Assembly (NCBI GenBank): GCA_026390045.1
Contig: JAPLGR010000631.1
Span: 1 to 16,390 of the forward strand
Source: Chloroflexota bacterium
Lineage (GTDB): Bacteria; Chloroflexota; Anaerolineae; Anaerolineales; E44-bin32
Direction: 5' to 3'
Length of the DNA: 16,390 nt
The position numbers and the translations under genes are program-made. This document shows, one piece after another, positions 1-7,848 of this stretch (within the stretch, counting starts at the first letter, position 1; every line of letters begins with the position of its first letter). The notes under the pieces were generated by a model that was not told the origin of the DNA, did not search any database, and saw only the letters and a list, made by a program, of their open reading frames with translations.

Positions 1-1
1 G

Positions 2-9
2 CCTCCTCT
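2..9 (-). promoter_or_regulatory. Shine-Dalgarno-like sequence at the window's left edge
   Basis: Read on the minus strand this is AGAGGAGG, the same kind of ribosome-binding site that precedes the other genes of this operon. It lies about 50 nt downstream of the thiolase stop codon. It suggests that another co-directional gene begins just outside the window, so the operon may not end with the thiolase. Only the motif is visible. Confidence 0.35.
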
Positions 10-58
10 TCGCTACTGTGATAGGTTCTTCACTGTTGACCGAGCGCCAGCGTCCATT

Positions 59-1228
59 CTATTGCAGGATCTCAAACACACCGGCAGCTCCCATCCCGCC
101 GCCAATGCACATGGTGACCATCACGTAGCGCGCCTTTCGCCGCCGACCCTCGTACATCGCCTGCACGGTCAGCTTCGCGCCGCTGGCCCCCAGCGGATGG
201 CCAAGCGCGATGGCGCCGCCATTGACGTTGACTTTCTCCGTATTCAGACCCAACGTGCGGATGACCGCCAGGCTCTGGGAGGCAAAGGCTTCGTTGAGCT
301 CAATTAGGTCGATGTCCGCCAGCTTGAGGCCGGTGCGCTTGAGCACTTTGGGGATCGCCTCAATCGGCCCGATGCCCATCAGCTCAGGCGGTACCCCGGC
401 CACGGAGAATCCAACGAACCGCATCAGCGGCTTGAGCTTGAGCTCCTTGGCCTTCTCCCCGGACATCACCACCACCGCAGCCGACCCGTCCGACAGGGGC
501 GAGGAGTTGCCGGCGGTAACCGTCCCGTTGGGCTTGAAGGCCGGCTTCAGGCCGGCGAGCGCCTCGATGGTGGTTTCACGGCGCACGAGCTCGTCGATTT
601 CGAAGATCTGACTTCGTGTGCCGTCCAGCGTGGTCGTCGAGACCGTCACCGGTACGATCTGTTCCTTGAACCGCCCGGCCTCCTGCGCCTCACCCGCCTT
701 GCGGTGCGAGTGGAAGGAGAACTCGTCCATGTCGGCGCGGCTGATGCCGTACTTGGCGACGACGTTCTCAGCGGTCTGCCCCATGCCCACGTACGCTTCG
801 GGCAGGTCCACGGCGAGGCTAGGATGCGGGCTGACGCGGAAACCGGTCATCGGGACCATGCTCATCGACTCGACGCCGCCGGCGATGATCACATCGGCGC
901 CGCCGGCGATGATGCGCTCGCAGCCGATGGCAATCGCCTGCAGCCCGGACGAACAGAACCGGTTGACCGTCATCGCAGGGACAGAATACGGGAAGCCCGA
1001 GTACAGCCCGATCCCCCGGGCAACGTTCAACCCCTGGCTGCCCTCAGGGAAGGCGCAGCCGATGATTACGTCGTCGGCCATGGCGCGGTCCGGGTTGCCG
1101 GCGCGTTGCCAGGCGGCCTCGATCGCGACCTTCGCCATGTCCTCGGGCCTGCAGGTGGCGAGCGTGCCCTTCTTGGCCCGCCCGACTGCCGTGCGGGCTC
1201 CAGAGACAATCACAGCTTCGTGAGGCAT
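59..1228 (-). CDS. fadA: Acetyl-CoA acyltransferase (3-ketoacyl-CoA thiolase)
   Basis: This 389-residue protein has the normal length for a thiolase. It cleaves 3-ketoacyl-CoA with CoA to acetyl-CoA and a shortened acyl-CoA, the last step of beta-oxidation; biosynthetic thiolases share the fold. The nucleophilic cysteine is C92 in [12 protein letters not shown]. The catalytic histidine is H344 in [15 protein letters not shown], and the second cysteine is C374 in MCIGGGMG. The N-terminus ([12 protein letters not shown]) is typical of the family. The start follows a GAGGAGG site six bases upstream. It is the last visible gene of the operon, 31 nt after the hydroxyacyl-CoA dehydrogenase/hydratase gene, a standard pairing of beta-oxidation partners. 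The context favours a degradative role. All catalytic residues are present. Confidence 0.96.
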   Translation of the reverse strand: MPHEAVIVSGARTAVGRAKKGTLATCRPEDMAKVAIEAAWQRAGNPDRAMADDVIIGCAFPEGSQGLNVARGIGLYSGFPYSVPAMTVNRFCSSGLQAIAIGCERIIAGGADVIIAGGVESMSMVPMTGFRVSPHPSLAVDLPEAYVGMGQTAENVVAKYGISRADMDEFSFHSHRKAGEAQEAGRFKEQIVPVTVSTTTLDGTRSQIFEIDELVRRETTIEALAGLKPAFKPNGTVTAGNSSPLSDGSAAVVVMSGEKAKELKLKPLMRFVGFSVAGVPPELMGIGPIEAIPKVLKRTGLKLADIDLIELNEAFASQSLAVIRTLGLNTEKVNVNGGAIALGHPLGASGAKLTVQAMYEGRRRKARYVMVTMCIGGGMGAAGVFEILQ

Positions 1229-1259
1229 GCGAACCTCCTCAGACTACAGCCTCTGACGG

Positions 1260-3716
1260 CTAGTTCCTCAACGGCTTGTTGTACTGCAGCAGGTGGGCCA
1301 TGCGCTCCAGCGTCTTGGGCTCATGGCACAACTCGACGAACACCTTGCGCTCCAGGTCCAAGATGTACTGTTCGGGGACCCAAGTCGGCTCGGTCAGATC
1401 CCCTCCGCACATCAGCCAAGCCAGCTTCCGTGCAACGAGGGCGTCGTGCTGGGTCGCCCAACCGGACTGCTCGAGCCCCCAGATGGCCTCGCGCAGCGCG
1501 GCAAGCACATCCCGTCCGGCGGCGTAGATCGGCTCCGGCGCGGGCGGCCGGTAGCCGTCGGCCACCAGTGCCAGTGCGGAACGCTTGGCCTCGGCCAGCA
1601 GATGCTCCTGATTCATCACAATCTTGTCGCCGGGGCCGAAGTAGCCGAGCTCGAAGGCTTCCTGCGCGCCCGTAGCCACCTTGGCCGTCGCGATCTGCTC
1701 GAAGGCCTTCTGCATCACCGAGATCGGATCGGCGTTCGGTATGCGCATTACCGGATTGACGACACGGCGCAACGTCTCCTTCGTGCCGCTGCCGGCCGGT
1801 ACCAGGCCCACCGTGCCGCACTCGACCAAGCCGATGAATGTCTCGGCGGCCGCCACGCGACGGCTGGAGGCCATCGAGATCTCAGCGCCCCCGCCGAGCA
1901 CCATGCCAAACGGTGCCGCCACGATCGGCTTGGGGAAGTAACGGACGCGCATCAAAGCGCTCTGCATCCCGCGGACCATGCTGTCGACCAGGTCGAAGTC
2001 GCCCTGCTGCGAGGCCATCCAGATGACGAACACGTTGGCGCCAGCGCAAAAGTGCTTGCCTTCGTTGCCGATCACCAGGGCGTCGAAGCGTCCATCCTCG
2101 GCCTCGTCCAGCGCGGTCATGACCATGTCGAAGATGTCCTGGTCCAGCGAGTTGGCCTTGGAGTGGAACTCCACCAGGCCGACGCGATCGCCGATGTCCA
2201 GCAGGCTGGCGGAGGTGTTCTCCTTGATGACGGCGTTCGGCCGGAGTCTCACCTCAGCCAGCTTCAGCTTGCGCGAGTCCGCCGGGGGCGGCGCGTAGGC
2301 CTTCTTGACGCGGTCGTACACGCCGACGGTACGCCCATCCTTCTGCTGATAGAACGATGGACACCCGGCCGCCAGCATCTCCTTCACCCACGGGGCGACG
2401 ACCAGCCCATCGGCCTGCATGCGCTCGACGGTCTTCGCCACCCCCAGCGCGTCCCAGATCTCAAAGGGGCCAAGCTCGTGCATGAAACCCCAACGGAAGG
2501 CGCAATCAATGCTGCTGAACGCGTCGACGATCTCCGGGACGCGCCGCGAGGCGTAGGCCAGCGTGTAGGCCGTTGTGGCCCACAGGTAGCGCGCCAGCCG
2601 CCTGTCCTCCTCGGGCGCCTCGGCATCGAAGGCCCGGTCCATGAGCCAGCGCAGCCGCTCCGGGAGCGACTCAATCTTGCGCCCCTCGCCCACCAGCTTG
2701 AAGCGAGGTTTCTTGGGCGGCTCGTGCTCGAGGGTCTTCAGGTTCAGGACCCAGAACTCACGCTCGCCCTTGTCGTTGATCACCTTCTTGGAGAAGCCGA
2801 CGTCGGTCTTGTTGCCCAGCCACTTGCGCTCGAGCATCGTGCTGACCACCTTCGTGAACCCTGGGTGCCTGAGCACCTCGCGCGACTCGTCCTGCGGCAC
2901 CAGGTTATACAGGTTGCTGCCGACGTGGTAGACGACGTCCATCCCGATCAGATCGTTGAGCCGGAAGGTGGCCGTGTTGGGATGTCCGATCAGCTCGCCT
3001 GTGATGCTGTCGACTTCCTCCATCGTGTAGTCATGGTCGAGCGCATACGCCAGCGCCTGCGCGCCGGTGATGGTCGCCACGCGGTTGCCGATGAAGTTGG
3101 GGGTGTCCTTGCACAGCACAACCCCCTTGCCGAGGACATCCTCGCCGAAGGCGGTCATGAACTGCATGACCTCGGGCAACGTATTCGGGTGCGGGATGAG
3201 CTCCAGCAGCTTCAACCATCGCGGCGGGTTGAAGAAGTGGGCTCCCAGGAAATGCTGCTGAAACTCCTTGCTCCGCCCCTCCGCCATCGCCTGGATCAAC
3301 AGTCCGGAAGTGTTGCTCGACACGATCGCCGTCGGCTTGCGGACGGCTTCGACGCGGGCAAAGACCGACTTCTTGATCTCGAGCTTCTCGATGACAACCT
3401 CGATGATCCAGTCGGCGTCTGCCAGCTTATCGAAGTCGTCCTCCAGGTTCCCCAGCGTGATCAGCTTAAGGGACTCCTGGCTGAGGATCGAGGGCGGCTT
3501 GGCCTTGGTGACCGCCTTCCAGCCGTTCTCGACAATCCGATTGCGGACTTCCTTGTCCTTCAGTGTCAGGCCAGCCGCGGTCTCGGCCGCGTTGAGCTTG
3601 TCCGGGACGATGTCAAGGATAAGCGTGGGGATGCCGATCCCGGCGAGCAGCGCGGCAATCCCGCCGCCCATCGTCCCGCCTCCGATCACGGCTGCCTTGC
3701 GGATCTGGTAGCGCAT
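1260..3716 (-). CDS. fadN: 3-hydroxyacyl-CoA dehydrogenase / enoyl-CoA hydratase fusion (FadN type)
   Basis: This 818-residue bifunctional enzyme hydrates trans-2-enoyl-CoA and oxidises the 3-hydroxyacyl-CoA with NAD+, the two middle steps of beta-oxidation. The dehydrogenase comes first: a Rossmann glycine motif at residues 11-19 (IGGGTMGGG), the catalytic histidine H160 in AHFFNP, and KDTPNFIGNR further on. The crotonase-type hydratase occupies roughly residues 500-818. It has the oxyanion-loop sequence HFCAGAN near residue 555 and both catalytic glutamates, E612 (GGGAEIS) and E632 (GLVECG), 20 residues apart as in classical hydratases. This domain order matches Bacillus FadN, not E. coli FadB, where the hydratase is N-terminal. 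An in-frame extension to 3893 is possible. I chose the start at 3716 because GGGAGG lies eight bases upstream and the Rossmann strand follows at once. The extension has no family-like sequence and overlaps the upstream gene. Confidence 0.95.
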   Translation of the reverse strand: MRYQIRKAAVIGGGTMGGGIAALLAGIGIPTLILDIVPDKLNAAETAAGLTLKDKEVRNRIVENGWKAVTKAKPPSILSQESLKLITLGNLEDDFDKLADADWIIEVVIEKLEIKKSVFARVEAVRKPTAIVSSNTSGLLIQAMAEGRSKEFQQHFLGAHFFNPPRWLKLLELIPHPNTLPEVMQFMTAFGEDVLGKGVVLCKDTPNFIGNRVATITGAQALAYALDHDYTMEEVDSITGELIGHPNTATFRLNDLIGMDVVYHVGSNLYNLVPQDESREVLRHPGFTKVVSTMLERKWLGNKTDVGFSKKVINDKGEREFWVLNLKTLEHEPPKKPRFKLVGEGRKIESLPERLRWLMDRAFDAEAPEEDRRLARYLWATTAYTLAYASRRVPEIVDAFSSIDCAFRWGFMHELGPFEIWDALGVAKTVERMQADGLVVAPWVKEMLAAGCPSFYQQKDGRTVGVYDRVKKAYAPPPADSRKLKLAEVRLRPNAVIKENTSASLLDIGDRVGLVEFHSKANSLDQDIFDMVMTALDEAEDGRFDALVIGNEGKHFCAGANVFVIWMASQQGDFDLVDSMVRGMQSALMRVRYFPKPIVAAPFGMVLGGGAEISMASSRRVAAAETFIGLVECGTVGLVPAGSGTKETLRRVVNPVMRIPNADPISVMQKAFEQIATAKVATGAQEAFELGYFGPGDKIVMNQEHLLAEAKRSALALVADGYRPPAPEPIYAAGRDVLAALREAIWGLEQSGWATQHDALVARKLAWLMCGGDLTEPTWVPEQYILDLERKVFVELCHEPKTLERMAHLLQYNKPLRN

Positions 3717-3729
3717 GCGGATGCCTCCC

Positions 3730-3758
3730 GCCGCGCCGGTCCTTTCGGCCGGCGCGGC
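3730..3758 (-). promoter_or_regulatory. GC-rich intercistronic hairpin abutting the fadN ribosome-binding site
   Basis: The gap between the acyl-CoA dehydrogenase gene and fadN holds a 29-nt inverted repeat. The stem is 12 bp, with a 10-bp perfect GC-rich outer part, one G-T wobble and a closing pair, around a 5-nt loop (GAAAG on the mRNA strand). Its base touches the GGGAGG site of fadN (3724-3729). No T-tract follows, so it is not a canonical intrinsic terminator. It could stabilise or mark processing of the operon mRNA, or affect access to the fadN start. The pairing is directly visible; the role is inferred. Confidence 0.6.
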
Positions 3759-3784
3759 CCCTGCTCTGGCCGATCGTTCCGGGA

Positions 3785-5041
3785 TTACGCCAGCTCGCGC
3801 CGGCCGTAGCCCAGGATCCGTCGGGCGATGATCAGACGGTTGATCTGTCCGGTGCCCTCGTACAGGTCGTTGACCTTGGCGTCGCGGAACCACTTCTCGA
3901 TCAGGTGTTCACGTGAGTAGCCCAACGGGCCAAGCAGCTCGACGGCCTTCTGCGTGATGCGGACGACGACGTCGCCGGCTCGCATCTTGCCCATCGAGGC
4001 TTCCAAGTTGTTGGGCTTCTTCTCGTCCATCATCCAGACCGACTTGAGGATCAACAGCCATGTCGAGCGCAGCTGGATCTCCATATCCGCTACCTCGCGC
4101 TCGATGTTCGTCATCCGGCTGCGCGGGATACCGGTGCGCAAGGTGACGCCGTTCTGCGCGAGGAGCTCCTTGAGCGTCTCGAGCGTGGCGCGGGCGATGC
4201 CCATCGCGGAGGCGGCGACCATCGGGCGGCTGGCATCGAAGGTCGCCATCGCGCCCTTGAAGCCCTCGGTAGTCTTCTTCTCGACTTCGGGGCTGCCCAG
4301 GATGTTGTCGAATGGGATGCGGCAATCCTGGAGCACGACCGAGCCTGTGTCGCTAGCGCGAATGCCGAGCTTGTGCTCGAGCTTGGTGACGGTGCAGCCC
4401 GGCGTGCCTGCTTCCACCACGAACGGACGCACGCCGGCGCGGCCGGCGGACGCATCGATCGTTGCCCAGATGACGAGAAAGCCCTGCGTGTCGATCAGGG
4501 CCTTGTGCGCACCCGTGACAAAGATCTTCTCGCCGTTGAGCACCCCCGAATCGCCGTCCCGCACTGCCGTGGTGCGGACATCGGCCGGCATGGCCGAGCC
4601 TGCGTGCGGCTCGGTCAGCGCCATGCCGTCCAGGACCGGCTTGTCGCCCGCAAAGCGCGCCAGGAAGCGCTGCTTCTGCTCGGGCGTCCCCGTGGCGGCC
4701 ACGGCGGCTGCACCCAGCAGCCCGACTGGGGAGCACAGGTAGAGCGCGGCGTCACCCCACGACAGGGCCTCCGCGCTATAGGCCAGTCGCTGGTAGGCGA
4801 CGCGCGGCCCCTCCTTCTTGGGCGCCTCTCCTTCGGCTTTCTTGGGCTTGTCGGTGGAGGGCACGAAGCCCCCGCCGCCCATCTGCTTGTTGGCGTCGTG
4901 CATCATGTTGATGTAGTCCCACGGGACCTCGTGCTCATGGTCGTCGAAGTACCGCGCCACGGGGCGCATCATGTTCTCGCCGACCATCGTCATCAACGTG
5001 ACGGCGTTCCGGACCTTGTCGGGAATCTCGAAGCTAATCAT
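3785..5041 (-). CDS. Acyl-CoA dehydrogenase, subunit with catalytic glutamate
   Basis: This 418-residue FAD enzyme family introduces the alpha-beta double bond into acyl-CoA and passes electrons to ETF. The flavin/substrate-side motif is intact (ALTEPHAGS, residues 142-149). The C-terminus carries YEGTGQINRLIIARRIL, with the expected catalytic base E395. Two other hallmarks are degraded. The usual RxxFGxPI segment appears as LRTGIPRS (301-308), and QxxGGxGY appears as ELLGPLGY (368-375). In homomeric family members those positions contact the ADP part of the neighbouring subunit's FAD. A Lys/Glu/Pro-rich stretch (about 62-79) interrupts the N-terminal helical domain. GGAGAGG lies upstream of the ATG. 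The gene begins 22 nt after a second dehydrogenase that shows the opposite pattern, so a heteromeric enzyme is likely. Substrate chain length cannot be read from sequence. Confidence 0.93.
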   Translation of the reverse strand: MISFEIPDKVRNAVTLMTMVGENMMRPVARYFDDHEHEVPWDYINMMHDANKQMGGGGFVPSTDKPKKAEGEAPKKEGPRVAYQRLAYSAEALSWGDAALYLCSPVGLLGAAAVAATGTPEQKQRFLARFAGDKPVLDGMALTEPHAGSAMPADVRTTAVRDGDSGVLNGEKIFVTGAHKALIDTQGFLVIWATIDASAGRAGVRPFVVEAGTPGCTVTKLEHKLGIRASDTGSVVLQDCRIPFDNILGSPEVEKKTTEGFKGAMATFDASRPMVAASAMGIARATLETLKELLAQNGVTLRTGIPRSRMTNIEREVADMEIQLRSTWLLILKSVWMMDEKKPNNLEASMGKMRAGDVVVRITQKAVELLGPLGYSREHLIEKWFRDAKVNDLYEGTGQINRLIIARRILGYGRRELA

Positions 5042-5063
5042 GGCAGCCTCTCCTTCTCCCCGC

Positions 5064-6155
5064 CTAAACCATCGCCATCCCCGGGAAGTTCGGGACGCCG
5101 CGCCCGTTCCGCATCCAGCGCTCGACCGGATGCTCGCGGATGTAGCCGTGCCCTCCCAGGAGTTGGACGGCGCGATCGGTCACCATCATGGCGGTATCGG
5201 ATGCGCCCAGGATGGCCATCTGGGCCGCGTGGGCGGCGTCCTTGCCCTCGTCGAGAAGCCAGGCGGCCTCCCAGACCAGCAGGCGGATGGCCTCGATATC
5301 GGTGGCCATCTCTGCGAGCATGAAGGCGAGCGACTGCTTCTGGGCGATCGGCACGCCGAAGACCGTGCGGTCCTTGGCGTAGGCCAGTGAGTACTCGTAG
5401 GCCGCCTTCGCCAAGCCGATGGCCAGGGCAGCCGCCGCGACCTGCGTGGCTGCAATCAGCGGTTGTGGGTCATGCCCGGCGTCGCCGCCCAATCGGGCAT
5501 CGGCTGGCACGGTCACTCCCTCCAGCGTCAGCTTGTGCGTGGGCAGCGCGTTCAGGCCGCACCATGCCTCCCGGTCGCCGATCTTGAGGCCGGCCGATTT
5601 CGGCGGCACAACGAACGCCTGCGTCTTGCCGTCAAGAGCAGCGTAGACCAGCAGCCCGGCGGCGTTGGCGGCATGCGGCACCAGCGTCTTGACGCCGTTC
5701 AAGACGTACGAGCCGTTCTTGCGCACTGCGGTCGTACGCATGTCGGCCGCCGAGAAGTCGAGGTTCGGCTCGACAAAGGCGGAGACGTAGGGCTTCCAGT
5801 CGCCCTCGACCACCGGTGGAAGCAGGGACTTCTTCTGCTCCTCCGTGCCCGCAACCAGGATCGGGATGGCGTAGGCCGCGGGCGCCATGACCGCCAATCC
5901 GGCCGTCAGGTCCCCGTAGCCGAGCTCCTCGGCTGCGAGAACACCGGTGACGGCAGAACGGTCCCCGAAGCCTCCGTAAGCTTCGGGGATGCTGGCCTGC
6001 AGGACTCCCAGCTCCCAGCCCTTCTTGACCAGCGCCGGCGGCAGCTCACCCGCCTCATCGGCATCGTGCGCCGCGGCGCGCAGATCATTCAGGGCATAAC
6101 GCTGGACCGAGTCCACCAGCATCTTCTGCTCTTCGTTCGGTTCGAAACCAAACAT
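5064..6155 (-). CDS. Acyl-CoA dehydrogenase-like subunit lacking a visible catalytic glutamate
   Basis: This 363-residue protein has the acyl-CoA dehydrogenase fold. The FAD-ADP-side motifs are good: DRTVFGVPI (262-270) and QLLGGHGYIREHPVERWMR (331-349). The flavin/substrate side is degenerate: VEPNLDFSAAD (128-138) stands in place of TEPxAGSD. The protein stops at NFPGMAMV, where active relatives have YEGT or a similar glutamate-containing turn. P358 occupies that region, and I see no replacement Glu at the helix-G position used by isovaleryl-CoA dehydrogenase. It may be a partner subunit or a specialised enzyme. I chose ATG 6155 because GGGGAGGG precedes it and the family N-terminus (FGFEPNEEQ) follows. 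An in-frame start at 6185 would add ten unlikely residues and overlap the upstream hydrolase gene by 7 nt. Confidence 0.9.
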   Translation of the reverse strand: MFGFEPNEEQKMLVDSVQRYALNDLRAAAHDADEAGELPPALVKKGWELGVLQASIPEAYGGFGDRSAVTGVLAAEELGYGDLTAGLAVMAPAAYAIPILVAGTEEQKKSLLPPVVEGDWKPYVSAFVEPNLDFSAADMRTTAVRKNGSYVLNGVKTLVPHAANAAGLLVYAALDGKTQAFVVPPKSAGLKIGDREAWCGLNALPTHKLTLEGVTVPADARLGGDAGHDPQPLIAATQVAAAALAIGLAKAAYEYSLAYAKDRTVFGVPIAQKQSLAFMLAEMATDIEAIRLLVWEAAWLLDEGKDAAHAAQMAILGASDTAMMVTDRAVQLLGGHGYIREHPVERWMRNGRGVPNFPGMAMV

Positions 6156-6178
6156 AGGGCCCTCCCCTCTGCGCAGGG

Positions 6179-7210
6179 TTAGCACGGCGTCGCCCCGTCC
6201 GCTCGAACGTAGCGTAGCGGAACCGGGCAGACATCGTCGATCGCTTCTTGACTCTCCAGGCCGATCTGACCGCGCTGCGCGAGATACTCGACATGCGCGC
6301 CGGTCTCCTCCAGGGCAAGTAGCACGTTGTAGCCGTGCACCTCCGGGAACAACCGCGCCGAGATCTCAGCGATCGTGCGCGGAACGGTTAACAGGTCGAG
6401 CACTGCCTGCAAGCGCTCTCGGTGGAGCGATTCGATGGCATCCAGTCGCGCACCGAGATTCCGAATCGGCTCCTGATGACCCCCGAGGGTCCAGCGGACC
6501 CTGGTAGACAGTGGGCGGATCCGCTCCAGGGACTCGAGGTAGTGCCCCAGACCGGTGTTGTCGCTCAGGCTCTCGGGGGACTGGTGGGGGCTGATTTCAC
6601 TCAGCACCTGGTCTCCCACCAGCAGGATGTCATCCAGCTGCATGACAACCTGGCCGGGGCAGTGGCCCGGCACATGCGTCATCGTCAACGGGCCCACGCG
6701 CATGCCTTCGGCCTCGTACGTCAGGTCCACGGGCACCGAGGAGAATAGCTGCTTGTTCACCAGATACAGGTCAATAATGGCAGCCTGCTTTTCGGGCTCC
6801 ACGCCTGCTTCCACCAGGAATCCGCGCAGGCGGTGTGTGATCAGTCGCACGCGCTCCTCGTAGCGGGTCAGGACCCTCCGGTCGAGCTCATGCACGCCCA
6901 CTGGGGCATCCGTCTGGCTGCGCACGTAGCGCAGGCCTCCGTGGTGATCGATGTGCCCGTGTGTGATCAGCACGTGCGTCAGGCGGCGCCACCCTCCATC
7001 TTCTCCGTACGCGCTGCACACCGTCGAGAGGCCGCTCTCCAGGGCGGAGTTGGAGGAGTCAAGTCCAGATCCGCAATCAATCAGAGCGCGGAAGCCGTCG
7101 GAGATGACGAGATAAGCGAATCCCCAGAAGCCTGGGAAGAGCTCCAGCGGCATTCGGTACACACGGGCGCCCTGACCGGATTCAAAGCGCTGGACCGCCA
7201 GCTCCATCAT
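6179..7210 (-). CDS. MBL-fold metallohydrolase (glyoxalase II-like)
   Basis: This 343-residue metallo-beta-lactamase-fold hydrolase has the metal-binding motif THGHIDHHGG with H84, H86, D88 and H89. Further ligands are likely H183 (HVPGHCPGQ), D200 (LLVGDQVL) and H245 (LGGHQEP). The C-terminal helical part resembles LACTB2/glyoxalase II-like members. The natural substrate is not determined by sequence. Because it sits between a TetR repressor and acyl-CoA dehydrogenases, a thioesterase acting on acyl-CoA or a related thioester is a reasonable inference, not a demonstrated one. Its ATG overlaps the tetR stop as ATGA, which implies translational coupling; a second ATG follows at once. The next gene starts 23 nt downstream. 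Confidence 0.9.
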   Translation of the reverse strand: MMELAVQRFESGQGARVYRMPLELFPGFWGFAYLVISDGFRALIDCGSGLDSSNSALESGLSTVCSAYGEDGGWRRLTHVLITHGHIDHHGGLRYVRSQTDAPVGVHELDRRVLTRYEERVRLITHRLRGFLVEAGVEPEKQAAIIDLYLVNKQLFSSVPVDLTYEAEGMRVGPLTMTHVPGHCPGQVVMQLDDILLVGDQVLSEISPHQSPESLSDNTGLGHYLESLERIRPLSTRVRWTLGGHQEPIRNLGARLDAIESLHRERLQAVLDLLTVPRTIAEISARLFPEVHGYNVLLALEETGAHVEYLAQRGQIGLESQEAIDDVCPVPLRYVRADGATPC

Positions 7211-7785
7211 TTGCCTGCTTCGCTCCCGTTGAGCAGCCCTTTGAGAAACAGGTCAGCGAATCCATCCGCGGCCTGGGTGGGCGTCAGACGGCCATCCTTG
7301 TGGAACCAGGTGATCATCCAGTTCTGCACGCCCAGCAGGGCAAACGAGGTCATTGCGGGATCTACCGATCGGAACTCGCCGGCGTCGATGCCCGACTGAA
7401 CGATTTGCCGCCAGAGGCGATCGACCTGGTCCCGTCGGGCAATGTGCCGGGCGCGCAGCGCGGGGTCGAGCCCGCGGTACTCGAGCAGAAGGACCGCCGC
7501 AAGATCGCGATCTTCAGTCAGGATCGTTGTGTAGGCGCGCAGTGCGAGGCGGAGTTTCTCAGTCGGGGAGAGATTGGAGTCGACAACGGCGGTGATGTCG
7601 GTCGTCACCCGATCGAGCGCCTGGTTGAGGATCTCAACCAGCATCTCCTGCTTGCTCTCGACGTGGTGGTACAGGCTGGCCTTCTGCAGGTGAACCGCGT
7701 CGGCGATGTCCTGCATCGACGTGGCGTGATAGCCCTTCTCGCGGAAGATCTGGGCTGCCGCCTGCACGATCTCGGCACGATGCAT
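7207..7785 (-). CDS. TetR/AcrR-family transcriptional repressor of the beta-oxidation operon
   Basis: This 192-residue protein has the standard TetR length. The N-terminal helix-turn-helix is clear (ATSMQDIADAVHLQKASLYHHV, in part residues 21-42), preceded by IVQAAAQIFREKGYH. The C-terminal half should be an all-helical ligand and dimerisation domain. It is the first gene of the operon. An 18-bp perfect palindrome begins five bases ahead of its start codon and overlaps the predicted transcription start, so autorepression and control of the whole operon are likely. By analogy with other TetR regulators of fatty-acid degradation, an acyl-CoA could be the inducer; this is inference. No strong Shine-Dalgarno is visible, since the short leader is mostly operator. 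Confidence 0.93.
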   Translation of the reverse strand: MHRAEIVQAAAQIFREKGYHATSMQDIADAVHLQKASLYHHVESKQEMLVEILNQALDRVTTDITAVVDSNLSPTEKLRLALRAYTTILTEDRDLAAVLLLEYRGLDPALRARHIARRDQVDRLWRQIVQSGIDAGEFRSVDPAMTSFALLGVQNWMITWFHKDGRLTPTQAADGFADLFLKGLLNGSEAGK

Positions 7786-7789
7786 TAGC

Positions 7790-7807
7790 CTACCGACCGG
7801 TCGGTAG
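7790..7807. promoter_or_regulatory. Probable TetR operator (18-bp perfect palindrome)
   Basis: The site reads CTACCGACCGGTCGGTAG and is perfectly self-complementary over 18 bp. It lies between the -10 element and the start codon of the TetR gene, covering the expected transcription start. Length, symmetry and position are typical of a TetR-family operator that blocks initiation. I found no second copy in the window. Confidence 0.8.
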
Positions 7808-7811
7808 TTTC

Positions 7812-7841
7812 ATCCTAGCACAAGCCGGAGGCGGGAGTCAA
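7812..7841 (-). promoter_or_regulatory. Sigma-70-type promoter of the beta-oxidation operon
   Basis: On the minus strand, TTGACT (7836-7841) and TAGGAT (7812-7817) are separated by 18 bp. TG one base before the -10 (TGCTAGGAT) makes it an extended -10 promoter. The -35 lies only about 8 bp from the PiT stop codon. The predicted start is about 20-25 nt ahead of the TetR start codon, inside or at the edge of the palindrome. Confidence 0.75.
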
Positions 7842-7848
7842 GCACAAC

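Noticed and set aside
3730..3758. Reading the intercistronic hairpin as an intrinsic terminator
   Set aside because: No T-tract follows on the transcribed strand; instead the fadN ribosome-binding site begins at once.
1293..3809. 838-codon plus-strand open frame antisense to the FadN-type gene
   Set aside because: It mirrors a confidently identified gene, has an Arg/His/Leu-rich composition without domain motifs, and is a common artefact of high-GC DNA.
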